Positions 34,320-47,750 of a stretch of 64,000 nt of DNA are shown here, piece after piece. How positions within the stretch are numbered: position 1 is the stretch's first letter; every line of letters begins with the position of its first letter. The stretch lies in the NCBI GenBank assembly GCA_023055355.1, contig JALJCS010000039.1:610001-674000 (forward strand). Direction: 5' to 3'. The position numbers and the translations under genes are program-made. The notes under the pieces are model-generated. The model saw only the letters and a program-made list of their open reading frames with translations, had not been told where the DNA came from and did not search any database. Source of the stretch: Agelaius tricolor. Its lineage: Eukaryota; Chordata; Aves; Passeriformes; Icteridae.

Positions 34320-34685
34320 GGATCCCTGGATGGTTGGGCTTGGAAGGGACCCTGAAGATCATCTTGTTCCAAGCTGAGCAATCTTCCCCCAGGCCTTGGG
34401 GGAGCCCTGTTGCCAAGGATGGGGCACCCACAGCCTCTGTGCCCAGCCTGGGCCGGTGCCTCACCACCCTCAGTGTAAAACAGCAGCTCCCTTAGATCCA
34501 GCTTCAATCAGCCTCCTGCACTTGAAAGCCATCCCCCTTGTCCTGTCAGCAGAGGCCCTGTTGAACACTCTGTCCCCTTCTTTCCTGTGGGACCCTTCCA
34601 GTCCTGCACAGCCACAGTGAGGCCTCCCAGGCTCTTTCCAAGCTGAGCATCCCCAGCCCCAGCTGGACAGCAGTCAGTCAGATCA
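34320..34685 (-). mobile_element. CR1 LINE fragment (left arm)
   Basis: Contains the CR1 3'-end signature in complement (GGTTGGGCTTGGAAGGGACC...) followed by older CR1 sequence (CCCCTTGTCCTGTC). A matching copy lies in the right arm. Confidence 0.7.
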
Positions 34686-36113
34686 GGGGGTGTCAAGGCT
34701 GAAGGGTAGCAAATAGGAACTATGGAGAGATGGAAGCTTTAGAGCCAGGTTTGCCTCTCAATTGTACAAAATTAATAACAGTGGAGGGGGAAATGGTGGG
34801 ACACTTGTTCTGTTCTAACTCGTGAATTTTATTTTATTTTCTTCTTCTTTTCTGTCATGCTGACCCAGGTTTTTCTCTTTGAAAGGAAGCTTGGCACAAT
34901 GTCCACTGTCTTCTCCATTTCTGCAACACCAAGCAGAGTCTGGACAGGCTGATGATGCAGAGTAAAACCTGCAAATCTACTGGTGATCCTGAGCCTGGGG
35001 GTGCAGCTAAACCCAGGCAAAAGTAATTTCTAGAAAGTTGAACCTGGTTTCCATTTTCTTGAGTTTGGCTAGGCCAACTTAACCAGTCATTTATAAAAAA
35101 GCAAATAAAAAGCTCAAACCAAAAGAGACAAAAACCCAAAGAAACAAACCCACGCAAACCAATCCAACAGATAAAAAACCCCAAATAAAACCAAAGGCAA
35201 TGAGGAGTTAGTATTAGTTGTGAGGATATCACAGCAGGCAAATGGCTGCTTCCCACAGGATCACCATAAAAAGCCACATCTAACAGCTGCTCCAAAATAG
35301 ACCCAAAGGGAGAAAAATAAAAAGTGATCCATGGCAACTTTGGGGGCAGCTCCACATGAAGGTGAAGGATGAGCCCTGCTACAGATCCAGCATTCCCCAC
35401 CGTCCAGGCTGCTGTTTGCTCCTGATGAAAGACCCTTGCAGGACTGTGGCCCCTCTCAGTGCAGTGTAAATCATTGCCACAGCTCTCAGCTGAGCCACTG
35501 GCATTGCCAGAGCGAGATCCAGGCACCATCCTGAGCATCTGTGGAAGCTCCTGAGCATCTTCATGCCTGCAACCACAAAACACCTCAGGCTCTCCCTGGA
35601 CTGGCTTTTCAGGGGAGGTTTCCATATCCCTGGGAGATCTGTTCATCCCTCAACATGTCTGACTTTGTGTACAATGATGCATTTGGGTTCCTCCCTTGCT
35701 CCTGTATGCCAGTGAGAAACCATCCATGTGAATGGAGGATGTTGTGAACAGGAACATTTATTCCTGGATTGCCATTTTGCTTCACTCTCACTCAGCTGAA
35801 CATTGTCCTTATCTAAGAAGGACTTACAAGAAATGTGTAGGAATTTTGGCGCTGAGAGGAGCAGAAAGCACATTTTCTACACCACATTCCCAGCAGATGC
35901 AATTTCCCTGGCAGAACAGTGATTGCCATTCATCTTCCTGGGAAGAATGTGGAGAGCCATTCAGAGATCCCAGGTTCAGCTGGCCTTTGGCTTTGTGTAC
36001 CTCATTTCACATGGCCAGTTTCAAGGGCCATTAAAAGAGGCACATGTTTGCCTTGCTACCCAGAAGTGCTGTACTTATTTCCAGGAGAAAACCAGAACTT
36101 GATTGTCCTGTGG

Positions 36114-36728
36114 TGTTAAAAACACCAATCACTTGTTTCCAAAATTTTAAAAGTTCAATAGTAATATAATGGTTATAAAAATAGCAATACAATTAGAGTA
36201 ATAATAATTTGGACAAACTGAATTAGAACAATATGAGACAATAAAGACAATGAGAAATGGACGTCCGGGTACCTTTTTCTGGGCAGCACGAGCCCGAAAA
36301 AGGACACCCGTTAACAAAGGATTAACCCTTAAAAACCATAACCTGTTGCATATTCATACTCTTCATACATGATGCATAAATTTCATTCAAATACAGGATT
36401 CTGTCTGGTCCTTGTCAACTTCTTCCTCCAAATCCTAATAGCGCCTTCGAGGCGGGAAGAAGCTGGTTTCTTCTGATAAGAGGGCCATAAATTCTTCTTC
36501 TCTGAAAGATTTAGGTGCCCTGTGGCTGCTATCTCACTGCGAGTCCTTTCTTTTTAAAAAAAGTATCCTACATAGCATCGTTTCTATTTTAACAACTTTT
36601 TTATAACTTAAAACTATTTAATACAGTACTTAAGAAAACTAATACAGCATTACTTTCTAACACAACACATATAATATTCATTTTAATATTTGCAAAAAGC
36701 CAATCATAAAATACATGCGTTTTTCACA
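36114..36728 (-). mobile_element. LTR of a songbird ERV, minus orientation
   Basis: 615 bp; the complement runs TGTGAAAAACGCATG ... TTTTTAACA, with a CTTTATTGTCTC poly(A)-region motif. Its left edge coincides within 3 bp with the end of the inverted-repeat arm. Confidence 0.75.
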
Positions 36729-37410
36729 AATCCTATCCTAAATCCCCTTTCTTTTAACCTTAGCAGCTTCCCACCATTTTGCAACCCTTTTTTTAAACCC
36801 TTTTTTTTTCAAGCTCTCTGTATTTACTAACCCTTTGTGCTCTACAATATCAGATTCCTTATTTGCTTGGCTGGCTGATTTCTTGGGGTTCCTTTGTGAG
36901 CTTGGTAGTGATAGCAGCAGCACAGTTAGCAAAAAAAAAAAAAAAAAAAAAAAGGAAGGAACCTTCCTTAATTAAGGGAGGGCAGCAATACACGATGGTT
37001 TTCAAATATCCCCAAACTTTTTCCTGATTCTGTCAAGTATTTAGCAATAGCCTCTTTATAGTATTCAAGGGAACATAAAGGGGACTAGCAGGAATTAACC
37101 AAACTAAGTAGGTACCAGAAATCAAATAATAGATAATTTCTCTATTTCTCTGAGACTGAAAAGGAAGAAAGTATTTTACATTGCAATTCCAGCTGAAGGG
37201 ACCTGGGAAATATCAACCTGCTTAACTTCAGGTATCTGAGCAGCTCCTGAGAAAGTGGCAGGACTGACCACATTTTTCAATAAAGCACAGGCTTTAGTGC
37301 CACAAAACCAGGGCCAAAAAGCAGAAAAACCCTTTATTTTTTTCTTAGGAACAAGCCCCACTAAAAGGGATCCCAGCACATCATTTCACTAGGGGAGGAA
37401 ACAACACAGC
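36729..37410 (-). mobile_element. Internal fragment of the same ERV
   Basis: The sequence following the LTR on the upstream side for this orientation contains short minus-strand frames (36,738-36,932 and 37,176-37,379) with basic, retroviral-looking composition, and a 23-A tract at about 36,930-36,952. Probably the 3' internal part of a truncated element; the right edge is uncertain. Confidence 0.4.
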
Positions 37411-40400
37411 AAGAAAGGGCTGATGTGGAAAATTCATGTCATCACATGCCGGGGGCTCAGCACACTTTTCCACACCATTCCTGGATGGGAAGCTGCTGCA
37501 GGGACGTGAGGTCCATGCTTGGGAGCAGCAAAATCCGAGTGCTGGGCTGGCAGGGTGCCAGCAGCTGCTCCTGCTCCTCCTCTGAGTCACTGCCCCGTTA
37601 CCTTAGCGAGCACAGCCACGAGTGCCTGAGAGCAGCTCCAGCGCGCAGAGAACGTCTTGTTTCCTGTTACTCCAGCAGCACAACCCTGATTACACATTCT
37701 GCCCCCGCTGCTAATTAATTAAATAAAATCAGGAGCACATCAGCAGTTGCAGAAGGGACTCGCCAGTTGGCACACGCTGCCTCCAGCCCCCTCCACAGCA
37801 TCCCTGTGGAACAGAGCTCTTTTTCCTCAGCATTTCAGGGCTGGTGTTCCCCCTCTCCCAAGTTTTGCCCTGTTTCTGGAAGAAGGCACCATCAAGAAGT
37901 TATTTGCATTAGAAGGGAATGTGTTTTGGGCTGATTTTGGACAAGAAGCTGGGTGGGATCTCATCCCTCTCCCCGATGCCTTGGGCTGCCACACTTTGGG
38001 TGGGAGTTTCTGCAGCAGCACCTGATCCTCTGCCAAGAAGCATTAAACCCTCTGCTTTCACCTCACAGCACTAATTACTTCTCACAGGGCCTTTGATGCT
38101 GCTGAATAACTCATTAAATTCCCTCTAACCTGTCCCAGCTCGGGCTGAGGACACAGGGCCCTTGCAGGCCCAGAGGCCTCATGCAAAGCCACCCTGGTGC
38201 CACCAGGCAGGCAGCGTGTGGCAGGATGGTCTCACCCAGGACACCACCCACAGGGCTGCAAAGAGAAGGGAAAGCTCTGTCAAACATGCTGTAAAATCAG
38301 GCCGAGACATTGCCCTTGACCAGCTGTCTCTCTCTCCAGGCCCTGCTTCCAGGGCTGGCTGCAGCAAATGGGCTCTTGTGCCAACAGATCTGTCAAAGCC
38401 CATGGCAGCAATTCCCAGCCCTGCCTACTCCAAGTGACATCATTTTGGTACCTGACTACTTCAAAGGTGAAAGCATATTCTCTCTAATTTGCTAAATTGA
38501 CAAATTGACTCCTCTCAGGAGACAGTCTCATTGAAATCTTCTACTTCTTTAGCTTTGCACACTCAGCCCATTCCATTGAAAGATTTTACCTTAATTTCTT
38601 CTCCAGGAAAGAAGTAATTGATCTTTCATTTGTGGCACTTTAAATGGGTATGTTGACTACAAAAATCCACTGCTCATCACATCGAAGGTTGATCCAATAG
38701 TGCCAATTACTCCAGTAATGGAGATCTTTAGAGGGATGGGTGGAAAGGAGCAGCATCAAAATGGATGGGTCTTCTCAGAGGAAGAAGCAGAATCTGGGAA
38801 GACAGCACAGCTTTAAATTAGGATATCTGCTGGACATGGCAAGACAAAGCATGACCCATTCCTCATCCTGTCTCTGGATGTGATTCAACCCACTGGTCCC
38901 CAGCTCTGGAGGGTGTGGTGCAAAGTCTGATCCTCACTCCCCTGGCAAATGACAGAGTTGAGCTGATCTCAGCCTGGAATCCCTGTGGATTGACAGCAAG
39001 GACTCCTACCAGATGGAACTCATGTGTTTGCAACAAGCACAGCATCCACTGGCAGGGAAGGATTTGCTCTTCATCCTTCCCACTCTCCAGGTATTTCTCT
39101 AGGAAAATCCATTCTCCAGTGGGGACAAAGCAGTAGAGATGGAAGGTTCTGTGTGCCCCAAAAAGCCAATTGTTCGCCCCACAGCTATGCCACTCACAGC
39201 CACCAGCTCTGCACAGAGCAGGCAGCAAACTGGTGACTACTGGCACTGCCTGTGCTCTGAACTGGGAGCTGTGGATCAAGCTTCAAGTGCTTTCTAGGGG
39301 GAAGTATTTTACCCAGTTCCCTACAGATTCTGGTTCTGGCTCAGTCCCACAGCACCTTTGAGGAGTGTTTAGGTCACAGGGTCTCCCCAGGCTGCAGCTG
39401 GAGCTTGGGGCCTCCTTCCAAACTACAGCACAGCAAAAAATATGTACTAAGGTCACAATGAAAAATCCTCTGCTGGGCCTTCTTTAGTGTCCTCTCAACT
39501 CCTAATTCTGATTGGAAAATGCTGTTTAGGAAGATCAGATTGATCAAAATCAGGACACTTTTGTGGATTTTTGTAAAAATGCCTTTTGAAGCTTTAAGAT
39601 GGAGGGATTTTCACTGAAGCCATTATTCCTCTTACAAGTTTTTCAGCATCCTGTTGTTTTGATTTTCCACTCTTATCTCCTGCCAACTTTTACCTGCCCA
39701 GAGCCAATTGTTTTGCTGACAGCTGCCATGCCCATGTGCCATTTGCTGAGCATCACCTGCAGGAGGCCTCAGGTGCTCACTAAGGAAAACTCACTTCTTC
39801 ATATTCTTTGCAGAACCAGGGAAGATCTTGCTTGCTCAGTTGGGCAGTGGAAGAGTTTTCTAGTCAAACCTACTCTCTGTGGCATCACTGATGTATTTCT
39901 GACTCAGAGAAATCTGTTTCTTTTCTGCTCTTAAATGAGGAGTGAGCAGCTCCATGAGCAGCACCACAGCAGAGGAAACACAAACAGGCTGTTACTCAAA
40001 CACCATCTCTGAAGGGATTGTGCTCCGCTTTTCAGATGAGATTAAGAGCTCCATTACAGTAGAGAAAGAGGCTTTCATTCAATCACACATAGAACATAAG
40101 AAGGACAAATTACAAAGCTCTTCAGAAGCAAATCTGTGTCAGACTGCTGGCTAAGGAGACCCTTTAGGGGAGGCCTTCAGAGGTTTCTCCTGCCCTTCTG
40201 AAGAAAGGAGTCCTACATACCTCATCTCACCATGTTTTTGAGGAAAGCTCACAACCAGAATCCTATGGGGCATCCAGTGTGCAAATCCCACAGACAGAAA
40301 TACCCACTGGCCTCTGGATTTGCAGATGTGAACCTGGAGCTGAGGGATTGGATGCTTTTCCCTCCCCAGAAACCCAAGGCACTGCATGGCAGAGCTCAAA

Positions 40401-41167
40401 GTGGACAGCAAAGGGTTACAGGGCTGCCCAGAATCCTGCACCTGGGAAAGGGGAAGTCCAGCTTCAGTCACAGAGTTGTCACCACTTGATTGAAATTCCC
40501 TTTGAAAAGATATCCCCAAACCTCCTAATCTGTTGATGAAAACAGTCAAGGAAAAGTCAAAGAGAAAAGAACAAACAATGTTTTTCATGAGGTTTCACTA
40601 CTCAGGCAACTGCAACCCTCATCAAGCATTATGATTGGGGATTGTCATTCCCAAACCAGGAAACCTTTCCAAGTCCCAAAAACTTCCACTGAACAGCAGT
40701 GCCAGAATGCCCCAAAGCTGAACAACAATCCCATGAAGGCATAATATTTCCATCAAGGCCAGGATCAGATGAGTGGGAGAGGATGACTGGGGCTCTTCAA
40801 AAGCCAGAGCTCAGAGCTGAGATTTAATCCTGATATCCCTCTGGTTATCCAGAAAAGGATCAAGACATGTGAGGGAGCTCAGAAAGCCAGAGTGCTCAAA
40901 ACAGCAGCATGTACACAGAAGGAAGAAGAGGAAATACAGCTGGATACTTCCTAATGCTCTTCTTTGGACTGACCTGGGGCAGTGAGTCACAGAAAACTTG
41001 CTCTAAACATGGGGGGCAGAACTGAAAATGCTCACTGGTAAGCAACAGAAAAAATTAAGAGCATATAGGAGGGAGTGTAGTCACAAGGACCTGGAGAAGA
41101 AAGAGCCCCAAAAGGCCAGACATGATGTAATATCATCCATAATAAGGGTGAAATACATGTTGCTATT

Positions 41168-41235
41168 CATCATGGATCCAAAGAATTCTAGAATGGTTTG
41201 GGTTGGAAGGGACCTTTAAAGGTCATCTGGAATGA
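41168..41235 (-). mobile_element. CR1 LINE 3'-end fragment
   Basis: Complement of the conserved CR1 3' end (AGAATGGTTTGGGTTGGAAG, then GGACCTTTAAAGGTCATCT). Confidence 0.8.
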
Positions 41236-44200
41236 CAGAGTATTCAAAGCAAGAGAAAAACAGTATCTTAAGTGCCAGGGAAAACTCTACTGCAAGCAAC
41301 TTCAGATTAGAGCCAAAACAGCAACACCTTATCTTTGAACTAAAGATTTATCAATAACTAATGCTGTCTGCCACTGAGGGGCACACTAAACCAGAATCCC
41401 TCCACTCCAGCTTTGCCATGCTGTGCTATCAAAGCTCCCCATGCTCCCCAGCTCCTGCAGAAACTGGACTTTGGGATGTGACCCCAGCATGGCAGCAGCC
41501 CAGGTGAAGCATCACCACTTCTACAGAATAAAGCAGTTTTTACCTGACCATCGAGCAACACTAAACTTCTCTGGAAGCACTGGGTGCAGCATAATCAGGG
41601 ACAGAAAAAGGATGTGTCTGTGGAGCAGAGGGCTGGTAAAAATTCTCATTAGGTTGTTAACAGCTGGTTTCATTAGTCTGCCTACAGACAACCAGAATTA
41701 TTTAGTGGCTACTGCAGGGTGAAAAGCCATTTCAGTTTATTAATGTTCTCAGAGCTGCAAACCTGGCAGTGAAATTATTTTTAAAGTGGCTTCTTGTAAA
41801 GTTTGTCTCTTCTCAAAGAATGTGTCAGACTGATAGATCAGGCTGTGAAATTTATGCCCCAAGAAAAGGGAGTTTGAATGCAGTTTAATAGCACTTGAAA
41901 TGTTCTGCTCTGAGAAACTGTCCCCAAAGTCCAGGTGGACCTTTCTCCATTGGAACTCTTAGAAATTTGTAGAAGCCATAACTTTGGCATTCATTTTACA
42001 GGGGCATTTATAGCCCATGGGTCAAGAGCAAAGCCATAAAATGCTGCTCAAGCCCTGAGCTTTCTCAAACCAGAGGTAAACTTGTATCTAAAGGTCTGCC
42101 TGGAGCCCAGGACTACTAAATTTGCTCTAGTAGAATTCTGTTCTAAAGCTTAGCCTGCAACAAAGGTAGACTTTTATCTTACCTTAGTTAAATATTCCCC
42201 CTAAACCACCATCAATTATAATTTCCCCACTAGAATTCATGGTTTGTCCACTCCTAATTACTCTTTCTTCTTGCCCTATCACAATCCTTACTCATCCAAT
42301 AGGTTTGATGACTCTCATTAAATTTACTATTCTACAGACATATGTTGGATTAAAGTTTACCTGAATGAGAGCTTTATCCTGCTCCTGCCAGAGCTAATTG
42401 AAAAGATATTTCGGTTTATTCAAAGCAACTGTTATCTCAGAAAGAGGATCATGCTTAAATGATAATAAAAGTTCTGCCAGAAACAGTATTCCTTTGTTTC
42501 CCCAAACCATTCACTAGAAGCCCTCAGTCACTGAAGAACTTTTTAAATCCTTTCTAGCATTCACTACATGGCCAATTCCTAAAGGAGCTCTGACCCTGCA
42601 GTGCAGTTAATGACCATCTCTGACAGATTCCTTACATGTATTTTTTTCCAACATTTTCAACAGTAGCTAACTGGGTCCCTTGCCCTTTTCATCTCCTGTT
42701 TCATCCATTTACTCTCATCCCCCATGGCACAGCACACGATGTTTCCACAAAACCAGCCTGCACCAGCCACTATTTCACAACTCACCCATAAAATCCCAAT
42801 CTTTTACACTTGCACCTCTTCATCTTCCCATCCAGGGAGGGGATTCAAGGTCAGCCAGATGCAAAAGAAGTGTTTGAAGCTGGAGTGTGATGAGGCACTG
42901 ATTGCTTGATGAACACAGGAGGAGGAAAGGTCTTGGCTGTGTCTTGCTTCTTAAATCATCCTCAGTTGTGCAGGAAAATTAAGGACAGAGCAGGGATGCT
43001 CCTCTGACCAGCTTGCCCATGGCATTGTTCCTGTCACCAAGTTAAAGACAGGCAGGTCACACAATTTCTCTTTCTCTGACTCCTGCTGGGATGACAACAT
43101 TGAAAAATAGAAAAAAACCCAATAATTATCAGGGATTTTCATTGTGTGAGCTCAGGATTCCCCATGCTCTTGCAAAGGGGGAATGTTCATCAGGCAAAGG
43201 ATATGAGAAGGAGCCTCAAATTGTCCAAAATCCCAGGAAAAATATTTTTTCCTATGGAAACCTTCACCAGAGCTGGTCACACTTCAGGCCCTTTGTGCAC
43301 CCATTTCCTGATGTGCATCTCCCAGTGGGGTGTTCCCACTGCTCCAGGGACCCAGCACAAACCTTACAGCCCCCCACAAACACAGCCCCAGGAGCTGCAC
43401 CCTTCCCTCCAAACCTGGGAACCTGCAGCAGCCACCTCTGTGCTGAGCTGAGCCAGGTGCTCAGTTTATCCTTGAAAAGATTGACAGCAGCATTCTTGCC
43501 TTCTTCCAAAGAGCCATTATTTCACAGCTGTAATCTCCACACTGAGACTTTATTCCCTTCAAGTGTCCAAGTACACAGGCAGCATCAAGGAAGGCACTGA
43601 AGTGAACCAAGTTTAACCCCAAAGAGCTCTCAGCTCCCTGTGGAAGCTCAGACAAGCAGCAGAGAAAGAATGAATGCTCCTATAATGGCATCTAACAGCC
43701 ACAGGGCAAGGGAGAAGTTGTTTTTAGAGAATGAAGAAAAAGCACTAAGTCATAAAAGGTGAGAAAAATCTATCACTCCAACAGGTAAATGAAGGTAAAC
43801 CACTTGAAGAGACAGACTTGAGATGGAGGGAAAAATCCCACAATTAATAGTGTCCATGACACCCAGAGGCAAAACAAGCCCAGGGGATCAGGAAAAAGGT
43901 AAGCATGTGCTCCAAACAACAGCAGAAATGAAGTGAGAGCCCTGGAGGGAACAAAAGAAAGAGGCACTCTGAAGACAGGAAAAAATGCCACCCCACAAGG
44001 TGTTTGTTGTGCTTTTTTTAATCGAGAGTCTCTTGTACGATGTGGTAGAAAAACAGAAAAATAAAGGTCAGGAGAAGTATGGTTTATTGGGAACATTCCT
44101 GCATAGCAGACAAGATATATCCTCGTGCAAATTATTCCATGCAGCACTCACATGTTTAATTGCTGCTTTTCCTCTTCCTGGGGAAGCAGAGTTGCTTTAT

Positions 44201-44649
44201 TTACTCCAAGCAATATTTTCTCCTTTCTCCCTAGCAAAGAACAAGCTCCCATCTTGGCAAGTGTTCACTGGTTTACCTGATGCTCATCACACCCATGCCA
44301 AGGAGAGTGGAGCAGGTTAATTTATCACTTGTTACAATGATTAACTTGCCCAGCTGCCGGGTTCAAGAGCCCCAGATGCCTCAGGTGATACAGGATCCCA
44401 GGAGGACAAGCTCCATGGAATGAAGCTGCTGCCACACTGGCCCTCTTTGCCTGTCAGACACATTCAGCTGCTCTTGCACTGCCCTCTGAAAATCCCCCAT
44501 AAAATACAACTGAAAATCCCTCATCACCTGGGAGAAAGCACAGCTAGATTCTGCTCAGGGCATTTCAGACTAGATGGGGTATTTGTGAGCTCCCCTTGCA
44601 AAGGCAGCATCTCAGGACAACCAGAAGTTTCTTTTCATGGATTCACCAT

Positions 44650-44768
44650 AGTCAGGACATCTTCCCCTAGACCAAGTTGTTTCAAGCCCCATCCAGCCTG
44701 GACTTGAACACTTCCAAGGGTGACACAAGCACAGCTTCTCTGGAACCTGTTTTGCTCCTCCCAGATCT
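44650..44768 (-). mobile_element. CR1 LINE fragment
   Basis: The sequence AGCCCCATCCAGCCTGGACT with TTGAACACTTCCAAGG is a familiar CR1 segment in complement. Confidence 0.75.
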
Positions 44769-46799
44769 AAAATCATACCCAACTTAGCAGCCTCAGACAC
44801 AGATTTCTATGAAATATCTACATTTTTCTAGGAAAGAACTATGACAAACCTTCTTTGCATCCAACTTTGCAAAATCAACACGAGCTCTTCAGAAAGGGCT
44901 GCCATCCACTTTTCTTATTTTTCCCCATTTGGTGGAACATTTTCATTCTGTGGTTGTTTGGAGCAGTATTTTAATATATCTGGCTGAGGCTGCTTAAAAT
45001 AGTACTGCAAGACACTTGTGTGAGGGGTGGAAAGCTGAGCTCTTGTACATCCAATGTTTCTGTTGTTGGAAGTCTTCAATCCCACCTCTCTGGTGGGATG
45101 AAAGAGGTGCTACTAATCCAATTTCTAAAGGATCATGCATCAAGCTGACACTATTTTAAGACTTAAAAAACCCTCAGCCAATTTAAACAAACCTCTGCTC
45201 CTTTCCATTTTCTCTGTTCCACAGTTTATGGCAGAAGACAGGAGAGAAAGATTGTTTTGGGAACAATGTTTTCAGGACTCTAAGAATAATGTAAAAACTG
45301 CTCTGCCACACTCTCAGCTGTTACAGCCCCAAAAAGCACAGGCTATCTTTGCTCTCAGAGTCACAATTGTGGTGGGATTTCCACCACACCACAGGACAAT
45401 CAAGTTCTGGTTTTCTCCTGGAAATAAGTACAGCACTTCTGGGTAGCAAGGCAAACATGTGCCTCTTTTAATGGCCCTTGAAACTGGCCATGTGAAATGA
45501 GGTACACAAAGCCAAAGGCCAGCTGAACCTGGGATCTCTGAATGGCTCTCCACATTCTTCCCAGGAAGATGAATGGCAATCACTGTTCTGCCAGGGAAAT
45601 TGCATCTGCTGGGAATGTGGTGTAGAAAATGTGCTTTCTGCTCCTCTCAGCGCCAAAATTCCTACACATTTCTTGTAAGTCCTTCTTAGATAAGGACAAT
45701 GTTCAGCTGAGTGAGAGTGAAGCAAAATGGCAATCCAGGAATAAATGTTCCTGTTCACAACATCCTCCATTCACATGGATGGTTTCTCACTGGCATACAG
45801 GAGCAAGGGAGGAACCCAAATGCATCATTGTACACAAAGTCAGACATGTTGAGGGATGAACAGATCTCCCAGGGATATGGAAACCTCCCCTGAAAAGCCA
45901 GTCCAGGGAGAGCCTGAGGTGTTTTGTGGTTGCAGGCATGAAGATGCTCAGGAGCTTCCACAGATGCTCAGGATGGTGCCTGGATCTCGCTCTGGCAATG
46001 CCAGTGGCTCAGCTGAGAGCTGTGGCAATGATTTACACTGCACTGAGAGGGGCCACAGTCCTGCAAGGGTCTTTCATCAGGAGCAAACAGCAGCCTGGAC
46101 GGTGGGGAATGCTGGATCTGTAGCAGGGCTCATCCTTCACCTTCATGTGGAGCTGCCCCCAAAGTTGCCATGGATCACTTTTTATTTTTCTCCCTTTGGG
46201 TCTATTTTGGAGCAGCTGTTAGATGTGGCTTTTTATGGTGATCCTGTGGGAAGCAGCCATTTGCCTGCTGTGATATCCTCACAACTAATACTAACTCCTC
46301 ATTGCCTTTGGTTTTATTTGGGGTTTTTTATCTGTTGGATTGGTTTGCGTGGGTTTGTTTCTTTGGGTTTTTGTCTCTTTTGGTTTGAGCTTTTTATTTG
46401 CTTTTTTATAAATGACTGGTTAAGTTGGCCTAGCCAAACTCAAGAAAATGGAAACCAGGTTCAACTTTCTAGAAATTACTTTTGCCTGGGTTTAGCTGCA
46501 CCCCCAGGCTCAGGATCACCAGTAGATTTGCAGGTTTTACTCTGCATCATCAGCCTGTCCAGACTCTGCTTGGTGTTGCAGAAATGGAGAAGACAGTGGA
46601 CATTGTGCCAAGCTTCCTTTCAAAGAGAAAAACCTGGGTCAGCATGACAGAAAAGAAGAAGAAAATAAAATAAAATTCACGAGTTAGAACAGAACAAGTG
46701 TCCCACCATTTCCCCCTCCACTGTTATTAATTTTGTACAATTGAGAGGCAAACCTGGCTCTAAAGCTTCCATCTCTCCATAGTTCCTATTTGCTACCCT

Positions 46800-47165
46800 T
46801 CAGCCTTGACACCCCCTGATCTGACTGACTGCTGTCCAGCTGGGGCTGGGGATGCTCAGCTTGGAAAGAGCCTGGGAGGCCTCACTGTGGCTGTGCAGGA
46901 CTGGAAGGGTCCCACAGGAAAGAAGGGGACAGAGTGTTCAACAGGGCCTCTGCTGACAGGACAAGGGGGATGGCTTTCAAGTGCAGGAGGCTGATTGAAG
47001 CTGGATCTAAGGGAGCTGCTGTTTTACACTGAGGGTGGTGAGGCACCGGCCCAGGCTGGGCACAGAGGCTGTGGGTGCCCCATCCTTGGCAACAGGGCTC
47101 CCCCAAGGCCTGGGGGAAGATTGCTCAGCTTGGAACAAGATGATCTTCAGGATCCCTTCCAAGCC
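46800..47165 (+). mobile_element. CR1 LINE fragment (right arm)
   Basis: Mirror copy of the left-arm fragment at 34,320-34,685, with one base difference near 47,151. Confidence 0.7.
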
Positions 47166-47546
47166 CAACCATCCAGGGATCCCCGCTGCCCACTTCAGTT
47201 GGCCCTGGACTCCTGGGAACTGTGATGTCACATCCCCCGTTCCAGGTGGAACTGCCAGCACCCAGCAAAGAGCACAACTCAACCACTGGCCCTTGTGTCA
47301 GCCCACGCTGCACTCTGCTCCTGTCCACCCCTGCCACCCTTCTTGTCACCTGCTCCCTCCATCAGTCCTGAGAGCTCCCTAGTGCCTGGATTTTGTCATC
47401 CATGGCTGCAGGATGCTCACGTTTGTCCTGAGGAAGGTATGGTGCCATTCCATGGAGGGGGACACCGCCAGCTGCCCAGGTGGGATGCAGCTCTGTGGGA
47501 TGGTGTGGGACAGGGACCCCACTCTGAGGTTTTGCCACCTCTGCAG

Positions 47547-47750
47547 GCTGTCACAGACAGAGAGGAAGAGATGCAGTTGGATATCCAGACTTATATAAAG
47601 GAGGATGTGGAGATGGAGGAAGACACTGGAGAGGAAGAGATGGAGGTGGATATGGATGTGGAAGAAGAAATGGAAGTGGAAATGGAAGAATACATTGAAG
47701 ACATGGACATCGATGAGAAAGATGAGGAAGAGCCTATGATCTTGGGATGA
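47547..47750 (+). CDS. Acidic, repeat-rich terminal exon, right-arm copy (unrecognised gene)
   Basis: Follows a CCTCTGCAG acceptor (47,538-47,546). It is open for 67 codons to TGA at 47,748-47,750 and encodes an acidic tail with DMDVEEEMEVEMEE-type repeats ending EEPMILG. A possible upstream splice donor (GAGGAAG/GTATGG) lies near 47,436. A poly(A) signal AATAAA is at 48,270, about 520 bp after the stop. It has one repeat unit fewer than the left copy. The exon-like layout is visible, but the parent gene is not recognised and could be a pseudogene. Confidence 0.45.
   Translation, partial: AVTDREEEMQLDIQTYIKEDVEMEEDTGEEEMEVDMDVEEEMEVEMEEYIEDMDIDEKDEEEPMILG

Larger units (their letters stand above)
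26253..36116. repeat. Inverted repeat, left arm (split by a provirus)
   Basis: Reverse-complement match to 45,386-48,805. Without the inserted provirus and one target copy (26,798-33,211), the arm is about 3.45 kb. From about 34,042 to 36,116 it matches the right arm with essentially one difference (near 34,351). From 33,212 to 34,041 and from 26,253 to 26,797 it differs by several per cent and by one 30-bp in-frame repeat unit. Its left edge abuts a truncated LTR (26,250) and its right edge an ERV LTR (36,114). Confidence 0.93.
37411..45385. other. Spacer of the inverted repeat, non-coding
   Basis: About 8 kb with no supported gene. The only recognisable elements are two short CR1 fragments, listed separately. 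Confidence 0.55.

Noticed and set aside
34855..35646. 263-codon frame in the left arm, identical to 45,856-46,647 in the right arm
   Set aside because: It crosses homopolymer-rich, intron-like DNA and shows no domain. Identity between arms is explained by the near-identical DNA, since other frames are equally conserved.
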